From assembly GCA_019747165.1 (NCBI GenBank), contig JAIERC010000509.1, positions 1 through 7,406 of the forward strand: DNA of 7,406 bases, written 5' to 3'. Positions 1 to 5,892 of this stretch are shown one piece after another. Within the stretch, counting starts at the first letter, position 1. Each line of letters opens with the position of its first letter. This DNA comes from Sphingomonas sp. GTDB taxonomy: Bacteria > Pseudomonadota > Alphaproteobacteria > Sphingomonadales > Sphingomonadaceae. The notes beneath the pieces are model-generated. The model searched no databases and was not told the origin of the DNA. It saw nothing but the letters and a program-made list of their open reading frames with translations. The translations under genes and the position numbers were made by a program.

Positions 1-743
1 TGCTCGCCGCTCGAGATCAGCTGGAATTCGAGCGGTCCCTTGGCGCCGAGTTCGATCTCGACGGCACCGTTCAGGCCTTGGCTGGCGCTGGGAATGAATA
101 TCCCGTCGCATTTCTTGAGCGCGGCGGTGACTTCCGGATTCTGGACGACCTGATGGAAATGCGGCGATGCGATCTCTTCCTCGCCTTCGGCCACGAGCAC
201 GAGATTGACTGGCAATTTCCGGCCTGCCGCGCGGAAGGCATGGAGCGCCGCCAGGAAGGTTGCTTCAGGTCCCTTCTGGTTTACCGCCCCGCGGCCCGTA
301 ACGCATTTGCCGAAACCCGGCTTGTCGATGATGTGCGCTTCGAACGGGGGGTGCGCCCATTCGGCTGGGTTCACTTGCTTGACGTCATACATGAAATAAA
401 TGCCGACGCTGCGCTTTGCCCCCGCGTCGAGGGTGGCGAAGATGCCGGGTGAGCCATCGGTCGGCATTTTCTTGACCATTTGAAAGCCCGCGTCCTTCAA
501 CAGCCCCATGGTGAAATCGCAGCTTTCATCGATCCGCCACTTTTCGGCGGCAATGCCGGGGTGGCGAATCCAGTCCTGCAGGCGCGCCACACTGGCGTCT
601 TTGGCTGACTCCGCCGCTTTGCGAATAGCGGCAAGATCGGCCTTTCGCGCTGCCGCGTGGGCGGTGGCAGGAAGCATGAGCCCGGCACCGGTTGCCGCCA
701 CGGATGCCAGCAGCGTCCGGCGATCAATATGATTATCGGTCAT
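1..743 (-). CDS. Tat-exported M20-family (M20/M25/M40-like) metallopeptidase homologue, 3' end off the window
   Basis: The 247 visible residues read from ATG at 743 to the window edge, so the C-terminal part is missing. An AGGAGGG ribosome binding site (751-757) sits 7 nt before the start. Residues 1-30 are a twin-arginine signal (DRRTLL, then a hydrophobic stretch ending AHA before A31), so the product is exported folded to the periplasm. M20 landmarks follow in order: YFMYDVKQ (115-122) at the place of the usual GHxDVxP, GRGAVNQKGP (149-158) at the place of GRGxxDxKGP, and AEGEEEI (184-190) with the expected catalytic and ligand glutamates near 188-189. Family members hydrolyse peptides or N-acyl amino acids with a two-metal site. 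Here the first-ligand His is Met117 and the bridging Asp is Asn154, so metal binding is doubtful or altered. It lies 87 bp downstream of the DUF885 peptidase on the same strand and is probably co-transcribed. The family call is firm; activity and substrate are open. Confidence 0.85.
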   Translation of the reverse strand, partial: MTDNHIDRRTLLASVAATGAGLMLPATAHAAARKADLAAIRKAAESAKDASVARLQDWIRHPGIAAEKWRIDESCDFTMGLLKDAGFQMVKKMPTDGSPGIFATLDAGAKRSVGIYFMYDVKQVNPAEWAHPPFEAHIIDKPGFGKCVTGRGAVNQKGPEATFLAALHAFRAAGRKLPVNLVLVAEGEEEIASPHFHQVVQNPEVTAALKKCDGIFIPSASQGLNGAVEIELGAKGPLEFQLISSGE

Positions 744-750
744 TCAAAAT

Positions 751-757
751 CCCTCCT
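751..757 (-). promoter_or_regulatory. Strong ribosome binding site of the M20-family gene
   Basis: The minus strand reads AGGAGGG, 7 nt before the ATG at 743. It fixes the start and puts the twin-arginine motif at residues 8-9. No promoter or hairpin terminator is evident in the 87-bp gap 744-830, which fits read-through from the upstream DUF885 gene. Confidence 0.8.
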
Positions 758-830
758 GCCATTTTCCGTAGAGCCTAATTCGCCGTCGCCATTAATGTCG
801 ATCCCGCCCGTCCAATGGCGGCAAGCGCCA

Positions 831-2654
831 TCAAATCTTCCGTGCCGCGATATGCCGGTCAATTACGCCTTCCAGCACGGTCATCGGCACATTGCCGCCC
901 AGCACCACGGCATCGTTGAACTTGCGGAAATCATAGCGATCGCCAAGCGCCGCCTTGGCCTTGTCGCGGTAGCGATTGATGGCGCTATGGCCGATCTTGT
1001 AGCCGCAGGCCTGGCCCGGCCAGGTACAATAACGCTCGACTTCGCTGCGCACTTCGATGGGGTTGGAGCCGTTCTCGGTGACAAAAAAGGCAATGCCCTG
1101 GTCGCGGGTCCAGCGCTTGGCGTGGATGCCGGTGTCAACCACCATCCGGCACGCGCGGAACGCGAGCGATTGCAGATAGCCGAGCCGCCCGGCAGGAAAA
1201 TCATCATAGACGCCCAGTTCGTCAGCAAGCTGTTCGGCATAGAGCCCCCAGCCTTCGCTATAAGCGCTGAAGCTCATCAGCGTGCGGATCAGCGGCTGTT
1301 TGAAGGTATATTCGCCCTGCCAGCCATGCCCCGGAATCGCTTCATGATAGGCAAGATCAGGCAGGCTGTAGCGCGTCCAGCGCGATGTGTTGCCCAGATT
1401 GATCCAGAACCGCCCGGGCTGCTTGCCATCGATTGATCCCGCCCCGCCATAAGCACCGGGGGCACCGGGCTCGGCGGCGGGGGACATGCGCGTCACCTCG
1501 ATAAAACCGGGGACCAGCGTTTCAAAAGCCTGCGGCATCCGGCTTTTGATGTCGCGCAGCTTGTCGCGCAGATAGGCCATGATCTCGGCGCGGCCGGGAT
1601 CGCCTTCAGGGAATAGATATCGCGGGTCCTTGCCCAGCGCGGTCATGCGTGCGCCGACCGACCCTTCGGCATAGCCCTCTGCCTTCAGAATCACATCCAT
1701 CCGGGCATGGAGCTTGGCCAGTTCGTCGCGGCCAGCTTGATGTACCTCGTCCGGGGTCATCGTGGTGGTGGTCGCCGCGCGCAATGCCCAGGCATAATAG
1801 GCCTCGCCATCAGGCAATTTCCACGCGCCGGCGTCACTGGTCGCGGTGGATCGCTGCGCCTCAAACGCCGCAATCTGGCGGGCAAGCGCCGGGGCGATTT
1901 TGTCGGCGGCGAGTTTGGCGGCCTTGGCACCGAAATCGCCGGGCATCTTTGCGCTTTTCTTGGCCAGCGCGGTGACAATGCTCCATTGCTCGGTCGGCCC
2001 GCTGCGCGCGATGTCGAGCTGCTTCAAGCATTGGGTCAGCGCAAAATCGGGCAGTGCCACGCCCAGCGCTCCCGCCGCGCGCACCCGCTCGGTCTCGCCA
2101 TCCAGCTGTTCGGCATAGGCGGCCATCCGCGCCAGATAGGCTTCGGCATCGGCTTTGGTCTCAACCTTGTGATCAACCTCCAGCATTTGCGGAATATCGA
2201 GATAGGCGCCGACATTCTGCGCCACCGCATAGGGTGAATTGCGCCAGCCCGATGTCAGCGTCGCCACATCGCCATAAGCGAAGCCATAGCCATCCACCGC
2301 GTCGCGATAGGCCGCGCGAACCACTTCGACATTGGTGCGGACGGCCGGGCTTAATGTGCCGGGATCAATCGCCTTTAGCTTGCCCAGGGTGGCGCGCGCA
2401 TGGCTGGCCATCGCCTGTTTGCCGGCCGCGCTGCGATCACTGAGCTTTGCCTTCAGCCCGGCGCGCTTATCGGTGTCGAGCCCGAGCCCAGCGGCGGCTT
2501 CGGGATAATCGCGCAGGATTGTCTCTGCCGTCGCGGCGAGCATTGTCGTCGCCGCCGAATCTGGGCCGGATGCTGCCAATGCGCGGACTGGCAACAGCGG
2601 GGCGATGGCGGCCAGGCTAGCGCCCTGCAAGAGATCACGACGATTGAATGACAC
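831..2654 (-). CDS. Tat-exported DUF885-family zinc metallopeptidase (predicted)
   Basis: This 607-aa protein starts at GTG 2654, preceded by GGGGGAG with 8-nt spacing. The longer reading from ATG 2738 has no such site and would bury the signal peptide. Residues 1-27 form a Tat signal (NRRDLL, then a hydrophobic run ending ALA). The C-terminal half holds the DUF885 signature: YHEAIPGH, with His437, Glu438 and His443 as an HExxPGH-type zinc motif, and YSEGWGLYAE with Glu467 as the likely third ligand. The conserved tail continues through VVDTGIHAKRW and GYKIGHSAINRYRDKA. DUF885 proteins are regarded as metal-dependent peptidases, some with carboxypeptidase activity; the substrate here cannot be read from sequence. 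Length matches the family, and stop TGA is at 831-833. It is the first gene of a probable two-gene exported-peptidase operon with the M20-like gene and is divergent from the DUF937-like gene. The long plus-strand frames across it are codon-bias shadows. Confidence 0.9.
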   Translation of the reverse strand: MSFNRRDLLQGASLAAIAPLLPVRALAASGPDSAATTMLAATAETILRDYPEAAAGLGLDTDKRAGLKAKLSDRSAAGKQAMASHARATLGKLKAIDPGTLSPAVRTNVEVVRAAYRDAVDGYGFAYGDVATLTSGWRNSPYAVAQNVGAYLDIPQMLEVDHKVETKADAEAYLARMAAYAEQLDGETERVRAAGALGVALPDFALTQCLKQLDIARSGPTEQWSIVTALAKKSAKMPGDFGAKAAKLAADKIAPALARQIAAFEAQRSTATSDAGAWKLPDGEAYYAWALRAATTTTMTPDEVHQAGRDELAKLHARMDVILKAEGYAEGSVGARMTALGKDPRYLFPEGDPGRAEIMAYLRDKLRDIKSRMPQAFETLVPGFIEVTRMSPAAEPGAPGAYGGAGSIDGKQPGRFWINLGNTSRWTRYSLPDLAYHEAIPGHGWQGEYTFKQPLIRTLMSFSAYSEGWGLYAEQLADELGVYDDFPAGRLGYLQSLAFRACRMVVDTGIHAKRWTRDQGIAFFVTENGSNPIEVRSEVERYCTWPGQACGYKIGHSAINRYRDKAKAALGDRYDFRKFNDAVVLGGNVPMTVLEGVIDRHIAARKI

Positions 2655-2791
2655 CGGCAAAGCTCCCCCAAATTTGCCCAACTTATGCGCGGCGACGGGG
2701 GCCAGCGCAACCAATCCGCATGGCTGAATGATCACCAATCGGCTAAGCGCGATTCGGGCTCAGCTCCGGGCCGGATGAGAAGGAATCGCGC
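2655..2791. promoter_or_regulatory. Divergent intergenic region, DUF885 gene and DUF937-like gene
   Basis: This 137-bp gap must hold the promoters for both divergent genes. Apart from the two ribosome binding sites at its edges, I see no convincing -35/-10 pair or inverted repeat. It is called on gene layout only. Confidence 0.5.
2663..2669 (-). promoter_or_regulatory. Ribosome binding site that fixes the GTG start of the DUF885 gene
   Basis: The minus strand reads GGGGGAG, 8 nt before GTG 2654-2652. This supports the GTG start over the ATG 84 nt upstream and places the twin arginines at residues 5-6, as expected for a Tat signal. Confidence 0.75.
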
Positions 2792-3163
2792 ATGTCGATG
2801 CTGGACGGTTTGTTGGGTCAGGTGACCCAGAATGTCGATATCAAGAATCTCGCGGCCAAGGTGGGGTTGAGCCCGGAACAGGTCGAATCAGCGGTTGCGG
2901 CCCTGGGCAAGGCGCATCCCGCACCCGGCGACACGGTACAGACCGCCGCATCGGCAACGGGGCTGTCGAGCGATGTGCTGCAACAAATTGTCGGCCATAT
3001 CGGCGGCGAAGGCGCGCTGTCGCAATTCGCCACGTTGCTGGGCGGTGCGGGTGGAGCCGGCATGATGGGCCAAATTGGCGGCATGCTCGATCAGGACGGG
3101 GACGGTAACCCGCTCAATGATCTGGCCGGGCTGGCGAGCGGTTTGTTCGGCGGCAAGAAGTAA
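2792..3163 (+). CDS. DUF937/YidB-like small protein with a calcium-loop-like acidic motif
   Basis: The protein has 123 aa. ATG 2792 is preceded by GAGAAGGA (2777-2784) with 7-nt spacing. It opens with an amphipathic helix (MLDGLLGQV), has a VGLSPEQVESAVAALGKA segment (24-41), a Gly/Ala-rich stretch (84-97) and the ending MLDQDGDGNPLNDLAGLASGLFGG (98-121). The last part is typical of DUF937 proteins: a DxDGDG loop (Asp100, Asp102, Asp104) before a glycine-rich tail. The loop resembles a calcium-binding EF-hand half, but binding is not shown. There is no signal peptide or membrane helix, so it is probably cytoplasmic. The molecular function of the family is not established. It is transcribed divergently from the DUF885 gene across a 137-bp gap and appears monocistronic. 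The DUF937 assignment is by pattern recognition. Confidence 0.8.
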   Translation: MSMLDGLLGQVTQNVDIKNLAAKVGLSPEQVESAVAALGKAHPAPGDTVQTAASATGLSSDVLQQIVGHIGGEGALSQFATLLGGAGGAGMMGQIGGMLDQDGDGNPLNDLAGLASGLFGGKK

Positions 3164-3293
3164 GCCGGGGCGGGGGGCGGTCGGAGGTCCAAGACAGCTT
3201 ATCAACGCCGACAGAAACTGCGGTAACGAATGCGGGAGCGGTTCTCGCGGTGTCACCAGGAAGCGCTGAATCTCTATGATTCTGGCATTGCGA

Positions 3294-3368
3294 TGGTGAC
3301 CCCTACGAGAATCGAACTCGTGCTTACGCCGTGAGAGGGCGTCGTCCTAACCGCTAGACGAAGGGGCC
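3294..3368 (-). tRNA. tRNA-Glu (anticodon CTC), CCA encoded
   Basis: The minus strand folds as a complete tRNA of 75 nt. The acceptor arms GGCCCCT and AGGGGTC pair with one G-T, followed by discriminator A and an encoded CCA (3294-3296). The D arm contains AGCGGTTAGG. The anticodon stem is ACGCC/GGCGT around the 7-nt loop CTCTCAC, giving anticodon CTC after T33, which reads GAG codons. The T arm CACGAGTTCGATTCTCGT is canonical. Before the element inserted, it lay about 43 bp downstream of the class II DAHP synthase stop on the same strand, so the two may once have shared a transcript. No convincing terminator is visible downstream (3164-3293). Confidence 0.97.
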
Positions 3369-3411
3369 GTGCGTCGTGAAGGCGGCGCTCTACGGTGGTG
3401 GTGGGGGCGCG

Positions 3412-3430
3412 TCAAGCTGCCGCGCGCCGC
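3412..3430 (-). pseudogene. Orphaned 3' tail and original stop codon of the class II DAHP synthase gene
   Basis: Reading the minus strand from the right flank (AAG at 6999-6995 side) into one copy of the 8-bp duplication and on into this segment gives codons for Arg-Arg-Arg-Ala-Ala-Ala followed by TGA (3414-3412). These bases are the end of the DAHP synthase gene now at 6982-7406, cut off by the element. The reconstruction stays in frame and ends at once, which confirms both the target site and the gene assignment. Confidence 0.85.
3423..3430. repeat. Target-site duplication, left copy
   Basis: CGCGCCGC directly abuts the left terminal repeat and is identical to 6987-6994 on the far side. 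Eight base pairs is within the range known for IS1-family elements. Confidence 0.92.
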
Positions 3431-3446
3431 GGTAGTGTCTCAGTTT
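3431..3446 (+). repeat. Left terminal inverted repeat of the element
   Basis: GGTAGTGTCTCAGTTT is the exact reverse complement of 6971-6986. Beyond base 16 the similarity continues imperfectly (CAAATTTGA here against GAATTTAG at the other end). Confidence 0.95.
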
Positions 3447-3490
3447 CAAATTTGACGCCGTAGCCTATCGCTTCCCGCCGCCGATACCTA

Positions 3491-3509
3491 TATGCTTAGC
3501 GCAAAGCAT
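3491..3509. promoter_or_regulatory. Candidate operator upstream of the left-end gene pair (site a)
   Basis: ATGCTT (3492-3497) and AAGCAT (3504-3509) form a perfect 6-bp inverted repeat around AGCGCA, immediately before the GGAGG ribosome binding site of the 57-aa gene. The 17 bases TATGCTTAGCGCAAAGC (3491-3507) match 14 of 17 bases of the minus strand at 5855-5871, which lies in the other promoter region of the element. A repeated, symmetric motif next to promoters suggests a repressor site, plausibly for the XRE protein encoded at 3910-5097. It could instead be an RNA hairpin close to the ribosome binding site. Confidence 0.5.
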
Positions 3510-3519
3510 GGAGGCGAAT

Positions 3520-3693
3520 ATGGATTTGCAGGTGTCAATTCGGCGCAACGGGAAAGAGCTTTCTACTGAGCGCTTAGCCAACCCTAAAGCTGGTGATGTA
3601 ACCAGGTCCATAGGTCGCCAGATCGATGCGCTCAAGCTCGACGCCGGTGGCGAACCATTGGACCCCTATCAGGTTGACGTGCGTCATGCCTAA
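3520..3693 (+). CDS. Small hypothetical passenger protein, 57 aa
   Basis: I do not recognise this family. I chose ATG 3520 because GGAGG (3510-3514) lies 5 nt upstream; the in-frame ATG at 3508 lies inside the inverted repeat and has no such site. The product opens with a likely beta strand (LQVSIRRNG), has a basic central part (DVTRSIGRQIDALKL, 26-40) and ends in an acidic, proline-containing tail (GGEPLDPYQVDVRHA). It has no signal peptide, membrane segment or cysteine. Its last 8 bases overlap the start of the next gene (ATGCCTAA, 3686-3693), so the two are translationally coupled and probably work together. A good ribosome binding site, coupling, and conservation of frame inside a compact element support it as real. 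Confidence 0.65.
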   Translation: MDLQVSIRRNGKELSTERLANPKAGDVTRSIGRQIDALKLDAGGEPLDPYQVDVRHA

Positions 3694-3913
3694 AGGCCCC
3701 AACGGCGAGAAGCGACCCGCCGACGCAATCGGCCTTGCGGTGATGATCGGCAAGATCGCTACCGGGGAGATTGAGGACGATCGCGAGGCCGCGACCAGCG
3801 CCGCCGCGCAGTTAGGCTCGCTGGGCGGTAAAAAACGCGCCGCTAACATGACGCCTGAGCGCCGCCGCGAGATTGCTCAAGCGGCGGCAGCCAAGCGGTG
3901 GGCGAAAGATTAA
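3686..3913 (+). CDS. Small basic passenger protein with KGG-like and TPERRxEIA-type motifs, 75 aa
   Basis: ATG 3686 overlaps the stop of the 57-aa gene by 8 nt (ATGCCTAA). There is no good ribosome binding site, so translation is probably by coupling. The N-terminus MPKGPNGEKRPADAIG is followed by a helix (IGKIATGEIEDD) and a lysine/arginine-rich end with LGGKKRAANMTPERRREIA and AAAKRW. Small proteins with this pattern are common in alphaproteobacteria and are sometimes labelled RNA-binding or histone-like; no function is demonstrated as far as I know. The basic C-terminus would suit nucleic-acid binding, which is inference. Its TAA (3911-3913) interlocks with the TAA of the convergent regulator gene (3912-3910). 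An extension to ATG 3626 in the same frame would only read the preceding gene out of frame. Confidence 0.7.
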   Translation: MPKGPNGEKRPADAIGLAVMIGKIATGEIEDDREAATSAAAQLGSLGGKKRAANMTPERRREIAQAAAAKRWAKD

Positions 3914-5097
3914 TCCTTTCGGCCAAACATATTCACGACATTCGAATTTGCCAAAAGTTCGTCCTTGAATATCGGGGCCGCACGCGATGGAGAACTCCCC
4001 GTCAAGGTGCCGGGTTCTAGATCAGCAAGCTCTTCAAGATCGGCTGGAGGGAATGGCAGAGCTTTCATTATCTCTGCTGGAGACTGAACGCCCTCCTCAA
4101 TCAGCATTTCAAAGCTGCGCCGGATCAGATGCGGTTCCTCTTTTGGCATTTTTCCGTCGAGAGGTTCCCCGTTTCGCCAACCGCGCCGATTGTAGTTGAT
4201 CCATAGCCGCTTCGCCGCTTCGTCGTCGATGATGTCTAGCGATTTACAGCGCATAATCATTGCGGCCACTGACACGCCCCAACGCTCTTTCAAGGTAAGG
4301 AAGGCATCTAGTGAAGGTGCATATAGCTCCCCAATAAAATCAAGTTCGGGGAGCAATATCGCTGAGGCGATCTGGTCGGCCTGCTTTTCAATAGCCTTGT
4401 AATAGGCGCGATCATTCAACCGTCGATGCGGGACATTGGCGTGAGCTACAATATGCACAAGTTCGTGCAACGTATCGAAACGCTGTCGAGCCGCACTGGC
4501 CTTGTCCCGTGAAAGAACGACGAACGGAACACCGCAACGATCAGACCATTGCGAGAATGCATCTAGCTTATCCGCCCGCACATGAATGCGTGACACAAGT
4601 ATGCCGTTTGTTTCCAGATACTCGATTGTGTCTGGCATTGGGCCTGGGCGAATGTCCCAATACTCGCGAATAGTCTTCGCGGCTCGCTCAACGAAGTCAG
4701 AGTCCGCAAATCCATCATCGGGAAGGTCGATTTTTGGGATATTCAGGGCCGGAAGGTCGAAATATCCGGCTAAATAATCGACCGTCTCCTTCATCCATTC
4801 AAGGCGCACCTCTGCCCTGTCCCGAGCGATCGGAGGGGCTGAAAGCTTAGCCCTCCAAAACACAGGCCGTTGATCTGCTGTGGGGAGTGGACGCAAAAAA
4901 TAGTCGTGCGGAAACTTCAGTTGCGAAGCCAGCTTGTGGACTACGTCCAATTTCGGGCTTTGGTGCTCATTCTCATACTTCGAGATTGACTGGACGCTAA
5001 CGCCCACGAGGTCAGCTAAGTCCGTGGCGCTAATCCCGCGCGCGCGTCGAGCCTCTGTAAGCCGAGCCCCGACAAACCCTTGTGTAACAATGCTCAT
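3910..5097 (-). CDS. XRE-family HTH regulator fused to an ImmA/IrrE (COG2856, DUF955) metallopeptidase domain
   Basis: This 395-aa cytoplasmic protein has two recognisable domains. Residues about 11-68 are an XRE helix-turn-helix (ARLTEARRARGISATDLADL, then VSVQSISKYENEHQSP). Residues about 155-280 are an ImmA/IrrE peptidase with the zinc motif HELVH (His211, Glu212, His215) and a downstream EKQADQIASAILLPE segment in which Glu237 is the likely third ligand. The site looks intact. A C-terminal extension (300-395) is unassigned. Family members bind operator DNA through the HTH and either cleave or act as anti-repressor or antitoxin partners (ImmA of ICEBs1 and IrrE/DdrO being the best-known peptidases). 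ATG 5097 lies 2 nt after the stop of the 223-aa gene (TAGGAATG), so the two are tightly coupled. It is the obvious candidate to bind the repeated operator motif. It stops convergently, sharing TTAA with the 75-aa gene. Confidence 0.93.
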   Translation of the reverse strand: MSIVTQGFVGARLTEARRARGISATDLADLVGVSVQSISKYENEHQSPKLDVVHKLASQLKFPHDYFLRPLPTADQRPVFWRAKLSAPPIARDRAEVRLEWMKETVDYLAGYFDLPALNIPKIDLPDDGFADSDFVERAAKTIREYWDIRPGPMPDTIEYLETNGILVSRIHVRADKLDAFSQWSDRCGVPFVVLSRDKASAARQRFDTLHELVHIVAHANVPHRRLNDRAYYKAIEKQADQIASAILLPELDFIGELYAPSLDAFLTLKERWGVSVAAMIMRCKSLDIIDDEAAKRLWINYNRRGWRNGEPLDGKMPKEEPHLIRRSFEMLIEEGVQSPAEIMKALPFPPADLEELADLEPGTLTGSSPSRAAPIFKDELLANSNVVNMFGRKD

Positions 5098-5099
5098 TC

Positions 5100-5771
5100 C
5101 TATTTGCCCGTACCTGTCCCTTTGTCATCCTTGCGCTCTTTCCAAGGAAGCGAACGCGACGGCGCATCGCGCTTGGGAATAGCGGGATATGCGTCAAGGA
5201 TTTCAGTAATCGTAAACTCGATAGCCCAAGCCTTGCAGTCAGCCGAGGGCAGACAAAATTGCATCATGCCCAACCGCTGCTCGTCGGCCCGGAACCGCTT
5301 ACCAATAGGATTGTGAGCGATCAGACCGTACAGGTTGCGCATAATGAATGCGCCCGCTGGCTCGTCGCCCAAATCCAAACGCGGAAGGTCCATACTATTT
5401 GCCAGCCGCTCGCGAAATTTCGCGGGCTGCGGCATGTTGCCGATCATCTGAACGTAAGATTGGGTCATACCCACATCGCCGCGATACGCATAAGCGTGGC
5501 GACGATTATTCTGAATAATTAGACTCATCGAATGAGCAAGTCCGTGCCGCACGGCAAGATCAACTAACAACTTTTCCATGCGAAAATGACGCCGCTGGAG
5601 AAGATCATCGATTTTCTGATCGGGCAATACATTTGGGTCGTTATCGACGCCAGCAAAGGTATCGGCGTAAACGACAATCCCTCCAGATCGCATGTCGCTC
5701 CAGAAAGCAGATGGCGTATCTCGCACGATGATCGGCAGCGCAGCCTGCCGTAGGTACTCATGGGCGTCCAT
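5100..5771 (-). CDS. Unrecognised 223-aa protein, first gene of the operon with the XRE/ImmA-IrrE regulator
   Basis: I do not recognise this family. ATG 5771 is preceded by GAGGAG (5782-5787) at 10-nt spacing, and a consensus-like promoter lies just upstream. The product is soluble with no signal peptide or membrane helix. It looks alpha/beta: a hydrophobic strand (GIVVYADTF, 31-39), a charged helix (KIDDLLQRRHFRMEKLLVDLAV, 53-74), a strand and basic turn (SMSLIIQNNRRHAYAY, 81-96), and a C-terminal portion with AWAIEFTITEIL (181-192) before a highly charged tail (201-223). Only two cysteines are present (173 and 179). It sits 2 nt before the XRE/ImmA-IrrE gene, an arrangement known from toxin-antitoxin and anti-phage pairs such as RosmerTA; toxin is therefore one hypothesis, a peptidase target or co-regulator another. 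Nothing in the sequence alone decides between them. Confidence 0.8.
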   Translation of the reverse strand: MDAHEYLRQAALPIIVRDTPSAFWSDMRSGGIVVYADTFAGVDNDPNVLPDQKIDDLLQRRHFRMEKLLVDLAVRHGLAHSMSLIIQNNRRHAYAYRGDVGMTQSYVQMIGNMPQPAKFRERLANSMDLPRLDLGDEPAGAFIMRNLYGLIAHNPIGKRFRADEQRLGMMQFCLPSADCKAWAIEFTITEILDAYPAIPKRDAPSRSLPWKERKDDKGTGTGK

Positions 5772-5781
5772 GCGATTCTAA

Positions 5782-5787
5782 CTCCTC
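5782..5787 (-). promoter_or_regulatory. Ribosome binding site of the 223-aa gene
   Basis: The minus strand reads GAGGAG, 10 nt before ATG 5771. The nearby CAACG (5787-5791) and CGTTG (5801-5805) form a short inverted repeat in the leader that overlaps its edge and could modulate access; that is speculative. Confidence 0.6.
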
Positions 5788-5813
5788 AACGTTTTTCCTG
5801 CGTTGCACATTTC

Positions 5814-5842
5814 CGTATAATCCTTAAAGAGTTTCGCGTCAA
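5814..5842 (-). promoter_or_regulatory. Sigma-70-type promoter of the minus-strand operon (223-aa gene and regulator)
   Basis: On the minus strand, TTGACG (5842-5837) and TATACG (5819-5814) are separated by exactly 17 nt. This predicts transcription start near 5807 and a leader of about 35 nt before ATG 5771. The -35 box lies 12 bp from the candidate operator at 5855-5871. Confidence 0.65.
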
Positions 5843-5854
5843 ATAGCAAATTCA

Positions 5855-5871
5855 GCTTGACCCTAAGCATA
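5855..5871. promoter_or_regulatory. Candidate operator in the divergent promoter region (site b)
   Basis: The minus strand reads TATGCTTAGGGTCAAGC, identical at 14 of 17 positions to site a at 3491-3507, with the same GCTT-N6-AAGC symmetry. It covers the TTGACC -35 box of the transposase promoter and lies next to the -35 of the divergent operon, a good place to repress both. The XRE protein encoded by that operon is the natural candidate ligand. The binding role is inferred from repetition, symmetry and position. Confidence 0.5.
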
Positions 5872-5885
5872 AAAGTTCATAATAA
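5857..5885 (+). promoter_or_regulatory. Putative transposase promoter giving a leaderless or near-leaderless mRNA
   Basis: TTGACC (5857-5862) and TAATAA (5880-5885) are separated by 17 nt. Transcription would begin about 5892, directly at the ATG at 5893, and no Shine-Dalgarno sequence precedes either candidate ATG (5887 or 5893). An inverted repeat, GTTCAT (5875-5880) and ATGAAC (5893-5898), brackets the -10 box and start codon and may be a second operator. Confidence 0.55.
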
Positions 5886-5892
5886 AATGATC

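Noticed and set aside
78..452. Plus-strand open frame across the M20-family gene
   Set aside because: It is antisense to a recognisable M20-like coding region and has no ribosome binding site.
657..1436. A 259-codon open frame on the plus strand, and several shorter ones, across the DUF885 gene
   Set aside because: They lie antisense to a well-supported peptidase gene with a Tat signal and zinc motifs, have no ribosome binding site, and arise from high-GC codon bias.
2655..2738. Longer N-terminus of the DUF885 protein from ATG 2738
   Set aside because: It would put 28 residues before the twin-arginine signal and lacks a ribosome binding site, while GTG 2654 has a strong one.
3268..3282. GAATC-TCTAT-GATTC inverted repeat as a terminator for the tRNA or the DUF937-like gene
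   Set aside because: The stem is only 5 bp and AT-containing, with no T-run on either strand.
3294..3430. tRNA-Glu 3' end as an attachment site for an integrated island
   Set aside because: The element has no integrase, does not touch the tRNA gene, and has IS-type terminal repeats with an 8-bp duplication. The nearby tRNA is coincidental.
3446..3455. TCAAATTTGA, a 10-bp palindrome just inside the left terminal repeat
   Set aside because: It is short and AT-rich, is not repeated at the right end or at other promoters, and can occur by chance.
3452..3496. TTGACG (3452-3457) with TATATG or TATGCT near 3489-3496 as promoter of the left-end genes
   Set aside because: The spacing of over 30 nt is too long for a sigma-70 promoter, and I found no better -35 partner.
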